From Lachnospiraceae bacterium (lineage in GTDB: Bacteria; Bacillota; Clostridia; Lachnospirales; Lachnospiraceae): a DNA stretch of 64,000 nt. A model generated the notes under the pieces. The model was given only the letters and a program-made list of their open reading frames with translations, searched no databases and was not told the DNA's origin. Both the position numbers and the translations under genes were made by a program. Below are positions 16,329-28,609 of this stretch, piece by piece. Location of the stretch: NCBI GenBank assembly GCA_009777715.1, contig WRLH01000018.1:1-64000 (forward strand), given 5' to 3'. Position 1 is the first letter of the stretch. Each line of letters starts with the position of its first letter.

Positions 16329-18935
16329 CTACGCCCGCTTCCGCTTCTTCACTACGTATACTGCTGTGCCAACAGCAACACCGAAAATAACTCCGAGGAT
16401 AATCGGGACAAGGTAGGATTTTGCTTCCGCTTCTGCTGCTTCGGTTTCTTCGGGTAAAACCTCTTCTGCTATTTCAATTTCTTCTAAAACAAGACCAGCC
16501 ATCTCGCCAACAAGGGTAACCTGCCCCCAGTTATCGGAAGAATTATACCCATTCGCGTTGGGGTCGCACCATGTAACCTGCGGCCTTTGGCTTGACGCTG
16601 GCGGCGGATTATTTATCTGGATATCAAAGCCGATGACATCATTTAATGACGGCACATCATCCCAAGGAAGCGCGGCTTCAATTAAATAACCGTCACTTGT
16701 TAATTCAGCGTAACCGTTCCAAACGCCGTAGCTTTCCTTTGATGTTTGCGTCCCGCTTGCGTCAATCCGGTATTGCTTGCCTTGCGAAACTGTATATGAG
16801 CCGCGGAAATTGGTTTCACTTAAGAATATCTCCACCGAATCTCTTTCCCACTCATTTTCGGAAGATAAATCTATCTCGTCATCTTTTACTTCAACACGGA
16901 CGTAAAGATTGTCAGCATCCCACAAAAGCTTCATTACTGCCGTCAAATCGGTTTTGCCGATTGCATTAAGCTCTACTGCGATGGGGGTTGCGATATCCCA
17001 AGCCGCACTTTTCCCATCAAGGGCTGGAGCGGTATCGGTGTAAAAAGCCGCGCCTTCTTTTATCTCAAATTCCGGCGGGATATGCGCTTCAATATATGAA
17101 GACGGATCAATCACAGCATGAAAGGCTTCCTTGGCACTATAATCACCGTTAAAAAGTGTCGGATAACCGCCTGTTCCGCCATTTTGGCCAAAAGAACGCC
17201 AGCTTTCTGCGTCATTTGTCCCCCATAATGTGACACGCTCAATAACTTGCGGATTACCCGAATCGTTAGCCGGGCCGGCCGCATATTTTTTATAGATTTC
17301 AAAAAGTTCAGCATACATGAGGGCTTGTTTTATTAATTGCTCTTCGTCCGGCGGGGTGGTCTGATCTGTCCCGGCGATGGTAAGGTCTAACTCTGTAATG
17401 CTAAGCTTGACTCCCGGATTTTCGGTCAGGTAATGCAAAATTGCCGTTTCGACTGATGAGACGGAAATATTTGTGTTATAATGCCCTTGCAAACCGATTC
17501 CTTCAATTAATAAACGGTTATCATAACGGTCATCTGCGGTCCATTTTTCATTAATCTCTTTGACCATCGCGGCAATTGCCATGCTCTTGCCCCGCTGCTC
17601 ATCATTAAAATCATTATAGTATAGGATGGCATTCGGGTCTGCCAAGCGGGCAAAAACGAAAGCATCATAGATATAATCCGCGCCGCTTTCCCCGGAATCA
17701 GCCCCATTTTCATAGGAAGCATACCACGGTGAAGCGTCCATTCCTTCTGTTTCGCCTGTCCGTAAATGTTCTGTCCAATCACCGCTAAAAACGCCAACCC
17801 CAGGAAGGAATGCTTCATTAACAACATCCCAGGCATAAACATTGCCCTTTATCCCATCAGCTCCGGCAACACGGTTTATGTAATCTTCCATTCGGCTTTT
17901 GGCAACCGCGCGGGTAAGAGGTTCGCTTGCCGTGCCATGAAGCCACTGCGAAGACTGGGAATGCCAGACCAAGGTATGGCCGATATAGGCAAAATCATTT
18001 TCTTGGCTAAATTCAATCATTTTCCGGACGGTATCAAGCCCGGTATACTGCCCCTCGGCATTAATCACGCTTGACGGCTTGTTATGGTTTTCGGCGGTTA
18101 ATGAATTGTAGTGGTGCGTAAGCATTGCTTGGGCTTCAAGGGCTGTTTCGCTATCTTCAAGCTGCGATGGGCCGGTGATGATATTTCCCAGCATAAAATA
18201 ATCTTGGTATGTTTCTTTTAAAGAAGGAAGCCGCAAATCCCACACCGGGGGCTTAAGCGCCCCGCCGCCAGTCCGGACAACGGTAATGTCATCAAGATAC
18301 CAATAGTCGGGATAAGTGCTGTCATTTTCTGCGTGTAATCTAAACGAAATGCTGTCAAGGTTGGTAAACAATTCCGCTGTTTCAAAAACTACTTCTGTCC
18401 ATGTGTCAACCGGAATTGGTTCGGGGGTGATGGGGAACGCGCCGGGGGCGTTGTTGTTAAGGAAAATCTGCGGCCCGGAAATAGTTTTGTCAGCGGCTGC
18501 TTCCGCCGGGACATAAAACCAGGCGGCAATGGTATAGCTTGCTCCTCTGGGCAAACCAAGCTGTTCATCGCCCGGGGTCGCCCAATCGGCAATATGGCCC
18601 ATTCTTACCCAATGGTGATAGCTTTCGACGGGGGCGATTTTCGTCACTTTTAATGAATGCGAATCCGTCCGCCCAAAGCCATTTTCTTCTAAAACCGCAA
18701 CGCTATTGCCATTGGATTTGAAAAAATTATTGGGGTTCGTGCTTTTGCCGGGGAAAAGGCTAAAGCTTTCATCGGGGGCAAAGGTGATTGTGATATCTTC
18801 TGTCTCCGATGCGTCCGGCTCGGCCTGGGCTTTTATTACCCACAGGGCATTAAAGCCGGGGGCAAGCACCAGCAGTAATGCCATCATTAAAGATAATGTG
18901 CTTGCTAGAATTTTTTGTTTAAGTGTTTTTTTCAT
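16329..18935 (-). CDS. Membrane-anchored GH10 endo-1,4-beta-xylanase with flanking carbohydrate-binding modules
   Basis: 868 residues hydrolysing xylan backbones outside the cell. Order: signal peptide (1-38), a CBM22/CBM4_9-like module (about 45-222), the GH10 barrel (about 235-615) with acid/base Glu374 in WDVVNEAF and nucleophile Glu515 in SITELDLT, a CBM9-like C-terminal module (about 625-810), an Ala/Glu linker, and a transmembrane helix followed by KKRKRA. The C-terminal helix suggests retention at the cell surface rather than secretion. The start at 18935 is chosen over 18947 because GGAG lies just upstream. An arabinofuranosidase gene lies upstream on the same strand. Confidence 0.92.
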   Translation of the reverse strand: MKKTLKQKILASTLSLMMALLLVLAPGFNALWVIKAQAEPDASETEDITITFAPDESFSLFPGKSTNPNNFFKSNGNSVAVLEENGFGRTDSHSLKVTKIAPVESYHHWVRMGHIADWATPGDEQLGLPRGASYTIAAWFYVPAEAAADKTISGPQIFLNNNAPGAFPITPEPIPVDTWTEVVFETAELFTNLDSISFRLHAENDSTYPDYWYLDDITVVRTGGGALKPPVWDLRLPSLKETYQDYFMLGNIITGPSQLEDSETALEAQAMLTHHYNSLTAENHNKPSSVINAEGQYTGLDTVRKMIEFSQENDFAYIGHTLVWHSQSSQWLHGTASEPLTRAVAKSRMEDYINRVAGADGIKGNVYAWDVVNEAFLPGVGVFSGDWTEHLRTGETEGMDASPWYASYENGADSGESGADYIYDAFVFARLADPNAILYYNDFNDEQRGKSMAIAAMVKEINEKWTADDRYDNRLLIEGIGLQGHYNTNISVSSVETAILHYLTENPGVKLSITELDLTIAGTDQTTPPDEEQLIKQALMYAELFEIYKKYAAGPANDSGNPQVIERVTLWGTNDAESWRSFGQNGGTGGYPTLFNGDYSAKEAFHAVIDPSSYIEAHIPPEFEIKEGAAFYTDTAPALDGKSAAWDIATPIAVELNAIGKTDLTAVMKLLWDADNLYVRVEVKDDEIDLSSENEWERDSVEIFLSETNFRGSYTVSQGKQYRIDASGTQTSKESYGVWNGYAELTSDGYLIEAALPWDDVPSLNDVIGFDIQINNPPPASSQRPQVTWCDPNANGYNSSDNWGQVTLVGEMAGLVLEEIEIAEEVLPEETEAAEAEAKSYLVPIILGVIFGVAVGTAVYVVKKRKRA

Positions 18936-18975
18936 ATTAATCTCCATATTTTTATCAATAATTACTATAACTTAT

Positions 18976-19004
18976 ATTCTAATTAATAATAGCATAAATT
19001 ACAA
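18976..19004 (-). promoter_or_regulatory. Putative xylanase promoter
   Basis: Minus-strand TTGTAA (18999-19004), 17 bp, TAGAAT (18976-18981) in a very AT-rich leader, about 40 bp before the xylanase ATG. Confidence 0.4.
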
Positions 19005-19058
19005 TAATTTTTGCTTATTCACGCAATAATTATGCGCAAAATAGCAAGGATTTGGTAT

Positions 19059-19119
19059 AGGTTAATTCGCGGTTTCATATCAGGTTAATTCGCGGTTTTA
19101 TATCAGGTTAATCCGCGTA
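19059..19119 (+). repeat. 23-bp tandem repeat, about 2.6 copies
   Basis: Units beginning AGGTTAATTCGCGG start at 19059, 19082 and 19105, with exact 23-bp period; the third is cut off by element A copy 2. Located between the xylanase promoter and element A. Confidence 0.75.
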
Positions 19120-19122
19120 TAC

Positions 19123-19248
19123 GAGAGCTGTCGATTCAACGTCCGACCCGCTTTCGCTCCGAGAGAAGCGTTGCGTTACATAATGCGGCAAAGTACACCG
19201 CATAAGTAACGACGCTTCTCAAGGGTCGGTCTTTTGAATCGCACTCTC
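19123..19248 (-). repeat. Palindromic element A, copy 2 (126 bp)
   Basis: Same layout as copy 1 but with GAGAAGCG/CGCTTCTC in the middle stem, so both arms changed together. It lies between the arabinofuranosidase stop and the xylanase promoter. Confidence 0.8.
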
Positions 19249-19307
19249 GCTTTCGCGGGTTCACTATTATAAGAAGTCCCATCGACAGCTCTCGCATACG
19301 CGGAAGT

Positions 19308-19429
19308 AATGAGATTGCGGGGCAAGCCCGCAATGACAGCAACGGTCAAGCCCACAGCATACGCGGAAAGCAATGAGATTGCGGGTCAAGCCCGCAATGA
19401 CAGCAACGAGTCAAGCCCACAATGACGGG
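19308..19429. repeat. Tandem pair of family B palindromes
   Basis: Two copies (19313-19337, 19377-19401) sit inside a duplicated unit of about 64 bp that also contains GACAGCAACG and GTCAAGCCCACA. The duplication ends just before the arabinofuranosidase stop. Together with the A copy and the 23-bp repeat they fill the 500-bp gap 18936-19437, which has no gene. Confidence 0.7.
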
Positions 19430-19437
19430 GCTGCGAA

Positions 19438-21893
<2,456 letters not shown>

Positions 21894-21912
21894 ATACACC
21901 CATATTTCCACA

Positions 21913-23763
21913 TTACACCCTTTTAAACTTCTTTTCAATCTCCCGCTTACTCATGGTCACCATCGTTGGCCGCCCATGCGGGCAAAAATAAGGATTTTCC
22001 AGCCCCATTAATTGATCGATTAAGGCGGAAAACTCTTCAAGGCTTAAGCTTTTATTTGCTTTGACCGAAGCTTTGCAAGCTGCGCTGGCCACCTTTCTTG
22101 TTACCAAATCATAAACTTCTTTGCCCGAAAGCTCACTAAGCTCATCAAGGATTTCATGGAACAGGCCTTTTTCTGAAAGCCCGAACAAATCCGCCGGGAC
22201 TGCCCTTAAAGCATATGAGGAATCACCGATATCATCAAATTCAAAACCAAAATCAATAAATACATCGTGGTGAATCCTTAAAATATCCTCTTCTTTATTT
22301 GATAGCTCTAAGACTAAAGGCGGATTAAGCTGTTGTGAGTTGATGGTTTTATTTTCAAACTCCCGTAAAATATTTTCAAATTTTACTTTTTCATGCGCCG
22401 CGTGCTGGTCAATGAAAACAAGCTTTTCATCGATTGCGACTAACCAATAAGTATTAAATAACTGCCCCAGGATTTGATATTTATCACGCGCATTGTCGGA
22501 GAGGAATTTGTCCTCAAAAACATTAAGCTGTTCAGTAAAATACAGTCTCGTAAAGTCAATATCTTGCAGGGATTCTTGCAAAACCTGCGTTTTTTCTTGC
22601 ATCTTCGACTTTTTTCCTTGCAACTTGTAGACAGGCTCTTCCCTTACCACCAAATCCTGTGGTGTACTCTTAAGGCGCAAAATCCTCTCCGCTTCAAACG
22701 GTTCGGGAGTACCCTTTAAAACGGGGGGCGATTTAGGCTTATTGACTCGCTCGGTCGAAACAATATGCTCATATTCATCAAGTGTTTTTTTGACGTTTTC
22801 GGCAATGAATTTTGTAATTTCTTTTTCATCGGTTAAGCGGACTTCCATTTTTTCCGGATGGACATTAACATCGATTTTTCCGGCCTTAACAGTTAACCGT
22901 AACACCGTAAAAGGAAATTTATGATGCATTAAATAAGGGTGATAACCGTCTTCAAGCCCGATTTTTAGGACATCACTTGTGACATAGCGGCCATTGATGA
23001 AGAAAAACTCAAAATTGCGGTTCGAGCGGTTTAGGGTCGGCAGGCCAAGGAAGCCGCTAAGCCTAATCCCAAGCTCTGGATTAGCTGCCTCAATCGGGAT
23101 GATATTATCAGCAATATCCTTGCCAAACAATCGGTAAATCACTTCCCGCAAGTCATTATGGCCCGAAGTATGAAACCGGGTCAGGCCGTTATTAATATAT
23201 TTAAAGGAAATATCCGGCCGCGAAAGGGCAAGCCGTTCCATCAAATCAGTGACATAACTGCCCTCTGTTGGCGGCTGTTTTAAGAATTTGCGCCGGACCG
23301 GGACATTAAAGAATAAGTTCTTGACTAAAAAGGTCGAGCCGTTTGGCGCCCCGATTTCATTAAGCTCTGTTTCTTCCCCGGCCGTTAAGACATAATGGAC
23401 TCCGGTCAGGTTCTTGCTGGTTTTGGTGATGACCTCAACCCGCGAAACAGCGGCAATGCTCGACAAAGCTTCACCGCGAAAACCTAAGCTTAAGATATTA
23501 GTTAAATCCACGGCACCTCGGATTTTGCTGGTTGCATGGCGAAGAAAGGCTTTTTTTAGCTGCTCCTTTTCAATGCCTTGGCCGTCATCAGTGACGCGGA
23601 TAAAAGAAATCCCGCCCTCTTTTATTTCGACGGTAATGGTCAAAGCCCCGGCATCAATGGCGTTTTCAACTAACTCCTTTACAACGCTGACTGGGCGGCT
23701 AACCACTTCCCCGGCGGCGATTTGGTCAATTGTATGCTGGTCCAAAAGATTAATCTCTGTCAT
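21913..23763 (-). CDS. mutL: DNA mismatch repair protein MutL
   Basis: 616 residues. The N-terminal GHKL ATPase shows IAAGEVVSRPVSVVKELVENAIDAG, DDGQGI, ATSKI and GFRGEALSSI. The C-terminal domain carries the endonuclease motif DQHAAHEKVKFE, and near the end CKASVKANK and FCPHGRP, the additional metal-site motifs of nicking MutL proteins. This is expected in a bacterium without MutH. It begins 1 nt after mutS ends, so the two are translated together. Confidence 0.96.
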   Translation of the reverse strand: MTEINLLDQHTIDQIAAGEVVSRPVSVVKELVENAIDAGALTITVEIKEGGISFIRVTDDGQGIEKEQLKKAFLRHATSKIRGAVDLTNILSLGFRGEALSSIAAVSRVEVITKTSKNLTGVHYVLTAGEETELNEIGAPNGSTFLVKNLFFNVPVRRKFLKQPPTEGSYVTDLMERLALSRPDISFKYINNGLTRFHTSGHNDLREVIYRLFGKDIADNIIPIEAANPELGIRLSGFLGLPTLNRSNRNFEFFFINGRYVTSDVLKIGLEDGYHPYLMHHKFPFTVLRLTVKAGKIDVNVHPEKMEVRLTDEKEITKFIAENVKKTLDEYEHIVSTERVNKPKSPPVLKGTPEPFEAERILRLKSTPQDLVVREEPVYKLQGKKSKMQEKTQVLQESLQDIDFTRLYFTEQLNVFEDKFLSDNARDKYQILGQLFNTYWLVAIDEKLVFIDQHAAHEKVKFENILREFENKTINSQQLNPPLVLELSNKEEDILRIHHDVFIDFGFEFDDIGDSSYALRAVPADLFGLSEKGLFHEILDELSELSGKEVYDLVTRKVASAACKASVKANKSLSLEEFSALIDQLMGLENPYFCPHGRPTMVTMSKREIEKKFKRV

Positions 23764-23764
23764 C

Positions 23765-26407
23765 TTACCACCTATTATTTAAAAGATTCTGCAAACGATT
23801 AATCGTATTAAGGGCTTCGAGCGGAGTCAAGCCTGAAACATCAATATTTTTAAGCTCCGTTAATACGTCCTCATCTTTTACGGTATCAAATAAAGTCATT
23901 TGTGTCAAATCTACCTCGTCATAAGTAATCGCGCTTTTCTTTTCAGCCTTATGCTCGACCGTAACATCCTTAAGACGCTTAGTAATATCATTTTCATCAA
24001 ATAAAGCCGCGATTTCAATTGCCCGGTCGGTGACGATATCCGGGACTCCGGCCAGTTTTGCAACTTGGATTCCGTAGCTTCTGTCTGCTCCGCCTTTGAT
24101 TATTTTCCGAAGAAAAACAATGTCGTCCCCTTTTTCATTAACGGCAATGCAGTAATTACTGACATTGTCAATTTTGCCCTCTAACTCGGTCAGTTCATGA
24201 TAATGGGTCGCAAATAGGGTTTTTGCACCAATGTAGCGGCGGTTGCTGATATGCTCAATGACTGCCCAGGCTATTGAAAGGCCGTCATAAGTTGAAGTCC
24301 CGCGGCCAATTTCATCTAAAATAAGCAAGCTGTCTGCGGTTGCGTTTCTTAAGATATTGGCAACTTCATTCATCTCAACCATGAATGTACTTTGCCCGCT
24401 TGCTAAGTCGTCTGACGCGCCAACGCGGGTAAAAATCCGGTCAACAATGCTGATATCGGCCTTTTCCGCCGGGACAAAGCAGCCTATTTGCGCCAGCAAA
24501 ACAATCAGGGCTGTTTGGCGCATATAGGTGGATTTGCCCGCCATATTCGGGCCGGTGATGATTGCGACTAAGTTTTTGTCATTGTCAAGATGGGTATCAT
24601 TTTCGATGAACATATCATTGCCCATCATCTTTTCCACCACCGGATGGCGGCCATTTTTGATATTTATGCAGCCTTTTTCGTTTAAAGCCGGACGGACATA
24701 ACGGTTTAGGTCAGAGACATAAGCTAAAGATGTAAGCGCATCAAGGGCGGCAATATTTTTGGCGGTTGTTTGGATTGATGAAGCCGCCAAGGTGATATAT
24801 TCGCGGATTTCGCAGAATCGGTCATACTCTAAGCCATAAAGCTTGTCTTCCGCATTAAGGATTAAGTCTTCAAGCTCCTTTAGCCGTCCATTGGTATAGC
24901 GTTCGGCATTAGCAAGGGTCTGTTTGCGCTGGTAATCATCGGGAACCATGTTTAGATAAGAATTTGTCACTTCAAAATAATAGCCGAAAACTTTATTGTA
25001 TTTGACCTTTAAATTTTTGATTCCCGTCCGTTCACGCTCACTTGCTTCCAACTCAAAAAGCCAATTTTTGCCCTCGCTTTTTGCATTCCGCAAGCGGTCA
25101 ATGTCAGGGTCAAAGCCCATTTTTATGATGCCGCCCTCTTTTGTTGTGATTGGCGCGTCTTCGCTTATAGCTTGGCTTAATAATGCTAAAATATCATCAT
25201 GGTCATTTATCCCGTCATTAAGGCTTCGTAAAAGCCCGCCATTATGCCCCTTAAGGACTATTTTGATGGGGTTAATCATGGCAATTGAATTACGGAAAGC
25301 AATCAGATCACGAGGATTAACCGATTGATAGCTGATTTTGGCAAGCAGCCTTTCGAGGTCATAAATCGGGTTAAGGTATTCGCGGATTTCATCACGGCTG
25401 ATGGTGTCTTTGATAAAAGCTTCGATGGCGTCAAGCCGCTCTTCCATTTGCTTAATCTTCTTAAGGGGCTGCTCTAGGTAACTCCTTAATGTCCTTGCCC
25501 CCATCGCCGTTTTGGTCTTGTCTAAGACCCATAAAAGAGAACCTTTTTTCTGCTTGTCGCGTAAGGTTTCAACCAGCTCAAGATTGCGCCTGGTTGCGGA
25601 ATCAAGCAGCATATATGACGCGCTGTGATAAGGATTTAGGCGTAAAATATGGCTCAGTGAGGTTTTTTGCGTATCATAAAGATGTAAAAGCAAAGCCCCG
25701 GCGGCGATTGTCCCTAGCGGATAATCCGAAAGGGAAAGGGCTTTTAGATTGGGGACGCGAAAATGGTCTTTTATGCACCGCAAGCAGTTTTCATCATTAA
25801 AAAACTTCGGCTCTAGGGTATTTACCATGATATTGCCCCGGTCCTTTAAATCATTTATATCGATTCCGCTTAATAAAAAAGCGTCGTTTGCCACGATTTC
25901 CGAGGGGGAGAATTTGGCAATTTCATCAATTATTTTGCGATGGTTCTCGGCTTCGGTCAGATGAAAATCACCCGTTGTGATGTCCAAAAAGGAAAGCCCG
26001 GTTTTGTTTTCAAAATAAGCAATTGAGCAGATATAATTGTTCTTTGCCTCATCAAGGCTTTGCATATTTAGGTTAGTCCCGGCCGAAACAATGCGGGTAA
26101 CTTCACGCCTGACAAGCCCTTTTGACTGCTTCGGGTCTTCGACTTGGTCACAGATTGCAACCTTATAGCCTTTACCTACCAGCTTGGTCAAATAACCCTC
26201 AAGGGCATGGTAGGGAACGCCGCACATCGGTGCCCGTTCAGTAAGGCCGCAAGCTTTTCCGGTCAGGGTAATGCTTAGTTCCTTGGAAGCGGTGAGGGCA
26301 TCGTCAAAAAACATTTCATAAAAATCACCCAGACGGCTCATTAAAATGCAGTCGGGATATTGCTCCTTGGTTGAAAGATATTGTTGCATCATCGGGGTCA
26401 GGGCCAT
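23765..26407 (-). CDS. mutS: DNA mismatch repair protein MutS
   Basis: 880 residues, full length. The mismatch-binding F-x-E is visible in RLGDFYEMF near residue 30. The connector, lever and clamp domains follow, then the ABC-type ATPase with Walker A GPNMAGKST (about 615), STFMVEM, Walker B LLILDEIGRGTSTYDG and ATHYHEL. It recognises mismatches and recruits MutL, encoded immediately downstream. It follows miaB with a 12-nt gap. Confidence 0.97.
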   Translation of the reverse strand: MALTPMMQQYLSTKEQYPDCILMSRLGDFYEMFFDDALTASKELSITLTGKACGLTERAPMCGVPYHALEGYLTKLVGKGYKVAICDQVEDPKQSKGLVRREVTRIVSAGTNLNMQSLDEAKNNYICSIAYFENKTGLSFLDITTGDFHLTEAENHRKIIDEIAKFSPSEIVANDAFLLSGIDINDLKDRGNIMVNTLEPKFFNDENCLRCIKDHFRVPNLKALSLSDYPLGTIAAGALLLHLYDTQKTSLSHILRLNPYHSASYMLLDSATRRNLELVETLRDKQKKGSLLWVLDKTKTAMGARTLRSYLEQPLKKIKQMEERLDAIEAFIKDTISRDEIREYLNPIYDLERLLAKISYQSVNPRDLIAFRNSIAMINPIKIVLKGHNGGLLRSLNDGINDHDDILALLSQAISEDAPITTKEGGIIKMGFDPDIDRLRNAKSEGKNWLFELEASERERTGIKNLKVKYNKVFGYYFEVTNSYLNMVPDDYQRKQTLANAERYTNGRLKELEDLILNAEDKLYGLEYDRFCEIREYITLAASSIQTTAKNIAALDALTSLAYVSDLNRYVRPALNEKGCINIKNGRHPVVEKMMGNDMFIENDTHLDNDKNLVAIITGPNMAGKSTYMRQTALIVLLAQIGCFVPAEKADISIVDRIFTRVGASDDLASGQSTFMVEMNEVANILRNATADSLLILDEIGRGTSTYDGLSIAWAVIEHISNRRYIGAKTLFATHYHELTELEGKIDNVSNYCIAVNEKGDDIVFLRKIIKGGADRSYGIQVAKLAGVPDIVTDRAIEIAALFDENDITKRLKDVTVEHKAEKKSAITYDEVDLTQMTLFDTVKDEDVLTELKNIDVSGLTPLEALNTINRLQNLLNNRW

Positions 26408-26419
26408 GCCGTTTGCTCC

Positions 26420-27847
26420 TTACATCACTCCTAAATAATAAAAGCCTTTTGCTTCGATTAGCTTTACCTTAACAATCGTGCCAATTAAATCAAGCTCTCC
26501 TTTAAAATGGACCATGGTATTATTTGACAAACGCCCGCTTAACATCTCCTGGTCATGGCTATTTTTTTCTTCCACTAAAACCGGGTGGGTTTCACCAACT
26601 AGGTGGCCAATTTGGTGCTGGGCGGTTTCCTTGATAATCTTTAACAGCTGGTCAAAATTTGCTTTGGCTTCCTCAAGCGGAACTTGAGAAAGCGCCGCGG
26701 CCGGAGTCCCGGTCCGTTTCGAGTATATGAATGTAAAGGCATTGTCAAATTTGACTTGCTTAACAACATCGATTGTTTCGGCAAAATCAGCTTTAGTTTC
26801 ACCGGGAAAGCCAACGATGATATCAGTGGTGATGGCAATATCGGGCATTGCCGCCCTTATTTTGGCGACAAGCTTAAGATAATCTTCTTTGGTGTAGCCG
26901 CGGTTCATCAGCTTAAGAATGCGGGTCGAACCGGCTTGCAGCGGCAGATGGAGATGGCGGCAAATTTTATCTGACTCTTTCATTACCTTAATCAGCTCGT
27001 CAGAAAGATCCTTAGGATGCGAAGTCATGAAGCGGATTCGCTTAAGGCCTTTAATTTTTTCAATCTCACGGAGCAAAACGGGGAAATTGACCGAGTCGGT
27101 CAATCCATAAGAATTGACATTTTGCCCCAGCAGCATTATTTCAATGACGCCATCAGCAACAAGGCGTTTGATTTCCGTAATGATATCCAGGGCCGGCCGG
27201 CTCCGCTCCCTGCCCCGGACATAAGGGACAATGCAGTAGGTGCAAAAATTATTGCAGCCGAACATGATATTAATGCCGGATTTGAATGGATATTTGCGTT
27301 CAACGGGAAGGTCCTCAACGATTTGGTTGGTATCTTGCCAGATATCAATGACCATTTCATCAGCAGAATACATTAACAGCAGTAACTCGGCAAATTTGAA
27401 AATATTATGTGTGCCGAAAATCAAATCAACAAAGCGGTAATTGGCTTTAATTTTGTCGATAACGGCATCTTCTTGCATCATGCAGCCGCATAAGGCAACC
27501 TTCATGTGCGGATTTTTTTTCTTTAAGTGGTTTATCTTGCCAAGCCGCCCATAAACACGCTGGTTGGCATGGTCACGGACGGTGCAGGTATTATAAAGGA
27601 CAAAGTCAGCCGCCTCATCTTCTATTATCTTAAAACCGATTGCCGTAAGAATCCCGCTCAATTTCTCGGAATCCCTTGCGTTCATTTGGCAGCCAAAAGT
27701 AGTAATGCAAGCGGTCAGTTTGCGGTTATTTATTATTACCTGTCTTTCAAAATATTTTTGGGCCAGCCCAATAAAGTAATGCTGCCGCTCAGGTTCGTTA
27801 AGCGGCGCGTCACTTAAGATATTTAGGTAATCTTCTTTTTTCGGCAT
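26420..27847 (-). CDS. miaB: tRNA-2-methylthio-N6-dimethylallyladenosine synthase
   Basis: 475 residues. A methylthiotransferase that converts i6A37 to ms2i6A37 in tRNA. The N-terminal UPF0004 domain has TFGCQMNARDSEKLSG, NTCTVRDHA and ALCGCMMQ (three Cys for the auxiliary cluster). The radical SAM motif is CNNFCTYCIVPYVRGRE, and a C-terminal TRAM domain follows. It works on the product of MiaA from the same cluster. The Shine-Dalgarno is weak, so coupling to the gene 18 nt upstream is likely. Confidence 0.95.
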   Translation of the reverse strand: MPKKEDYLNILSDAPLNEPERQHYFIGLAQKYFERQVIINNRKLTACITTFGCQMNARDSEKLSGILTAIGFKIIEDEAADFVLYNTCTVRDHANQRVYGRLGKINHLKKKNPHMKVALCGCMMQEDAVIDKIKANYRFVDLIFGTHNIFKFAELLLLMYSADEMVIDIWQDTNQIVEDLPVERKYPFKSGINIMFGCNNFCTYCIVPYVRGRERSRPALDIITEIKRLVADGVIEIMLLGQNVNSYGLTDSVNFPVLLREIEKIKGLKRIRFMTSHPKDLSDELIKVMKESDKICRHLHLPLQAGSTRILKLMNRGYTKEDYLKLVAKIRAAMPDIAITTDIIVGFPGETKADFAETIDVVKQVKFDNAFTFIYSKRTGTPAAALSQVPLEEAKANFDQLLKIIKETAQHQIGHLVGETHPVLVEEKNSHDQEMLSGRLSNNTMVHFKGELDLIGTIVKVKLIEAKGFYYLGVM

Positions 27848-27865
27848 TAAAATAGTTCCATTTCT

Positions 27866-28603
27866 TTAGGAATTTACGACATAGATAAAGGAGTTCCCTT
27901 CTTTGCCAACCCGGCGGCAAGCCCCAACATGATTAAGGATATTTAAAGCCAGGGACGCGCTATTTTTCGAGATGTGGACGGCTTTAGCCAGTTCCTTTGC
28001 GCAAAAAGGCTCAGGCAGCTCGTAAGGGATAAATTGTAAATAATCTTCTTTGCATTCAATCCGGATTTCGTCCCGCAGCTTCACCGGAATGCGGTCATAT
28101 CGGTGTGAGCCCCTTTTTTTGTCACTGCTCCAGCCATCTAGAAAGCGGTATTCCTCGATATCAATAAAAGGAAAGCAAAAGCGGATATTTTCGTGATTTA
28201 AAAATGGCTTAATCCGGTATAATTCACTAAAGATACTATAAATTGAGCCAGTTTTGGGCGATTTACGCAGTTTCGAGCATTCGCCTGTTTCATTGTCAAT
28301 CCAGCTTAGCCATTTCTGATAGGGAATCGGGTGGACAATCGTCACTTTATATTGGGTCAGAAAATAGGTAAGCTTCCGGCGCATTTGGTTCATCTGGGCG
28401 GTCTGGATTTCGATGATTTCACGGCCGGAAAAGATGTCGGCAATATATGAATCAATGTAAATTTCATGCGTATCTTCATCGGGGGCATAGTAGTGTTTTA
28501 AAACGGCATGGATGGTTTTTTCGCTCTGGGTCCCAATTCCATGGCGTTTGCGGTTTATCCCGATCACTTTGTCTTTTGCTTCATTAAATTTTGCTTCGTC
28601 CAT
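27866..28603 (-). CDS. Uncharacterised protein with a nuclease-like core and a C-terminal winged helix
   Basis: 245 residues, no named family recognised with certainty. The segment EIYIDSYIADIFSGREIIEIQTAQ resembles the D-(x)n-E-x-(K/Q) core of the PD-(D/E)XK fold with Gln replacing Lys. It is followed by a conserved-looking PIPYQKWLSWIDNETGE. The last 60 residues (FCAKELAKAVHISKNSASLALNILNHVGACRRVG) read as a helix-turn-helix. It sits 6 nt after trpS and 18 nt before miaB, so it is expressed with tRNA and repair genes. Catalytic activity is uncertain. Confidence 0.6.
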   Translation of the reverse strand: MDEAKFNEAKDKVIGINRKRHGIGTQSEKTIHAVLKHYYAPDEDTHEIYIDSYIADIFSGREIIEIQTAQMNQMRRKLTYFLTQYKVTIVHPIPYQKWLSWIDNETGECSKLRKSPKTGSIYSIFSELYRIKPFLNHENIRFCFPFIDIEEYRFLDGWSSDKKRGSHRYDRIPVKLRDEIRIECKEDYLQFIPYELPEPFCAKELAKAVHISKNSASLALNILNHVGACRRVGKEGNSFIYVVNS

Positions 28604-28609
28604 CTGTTC

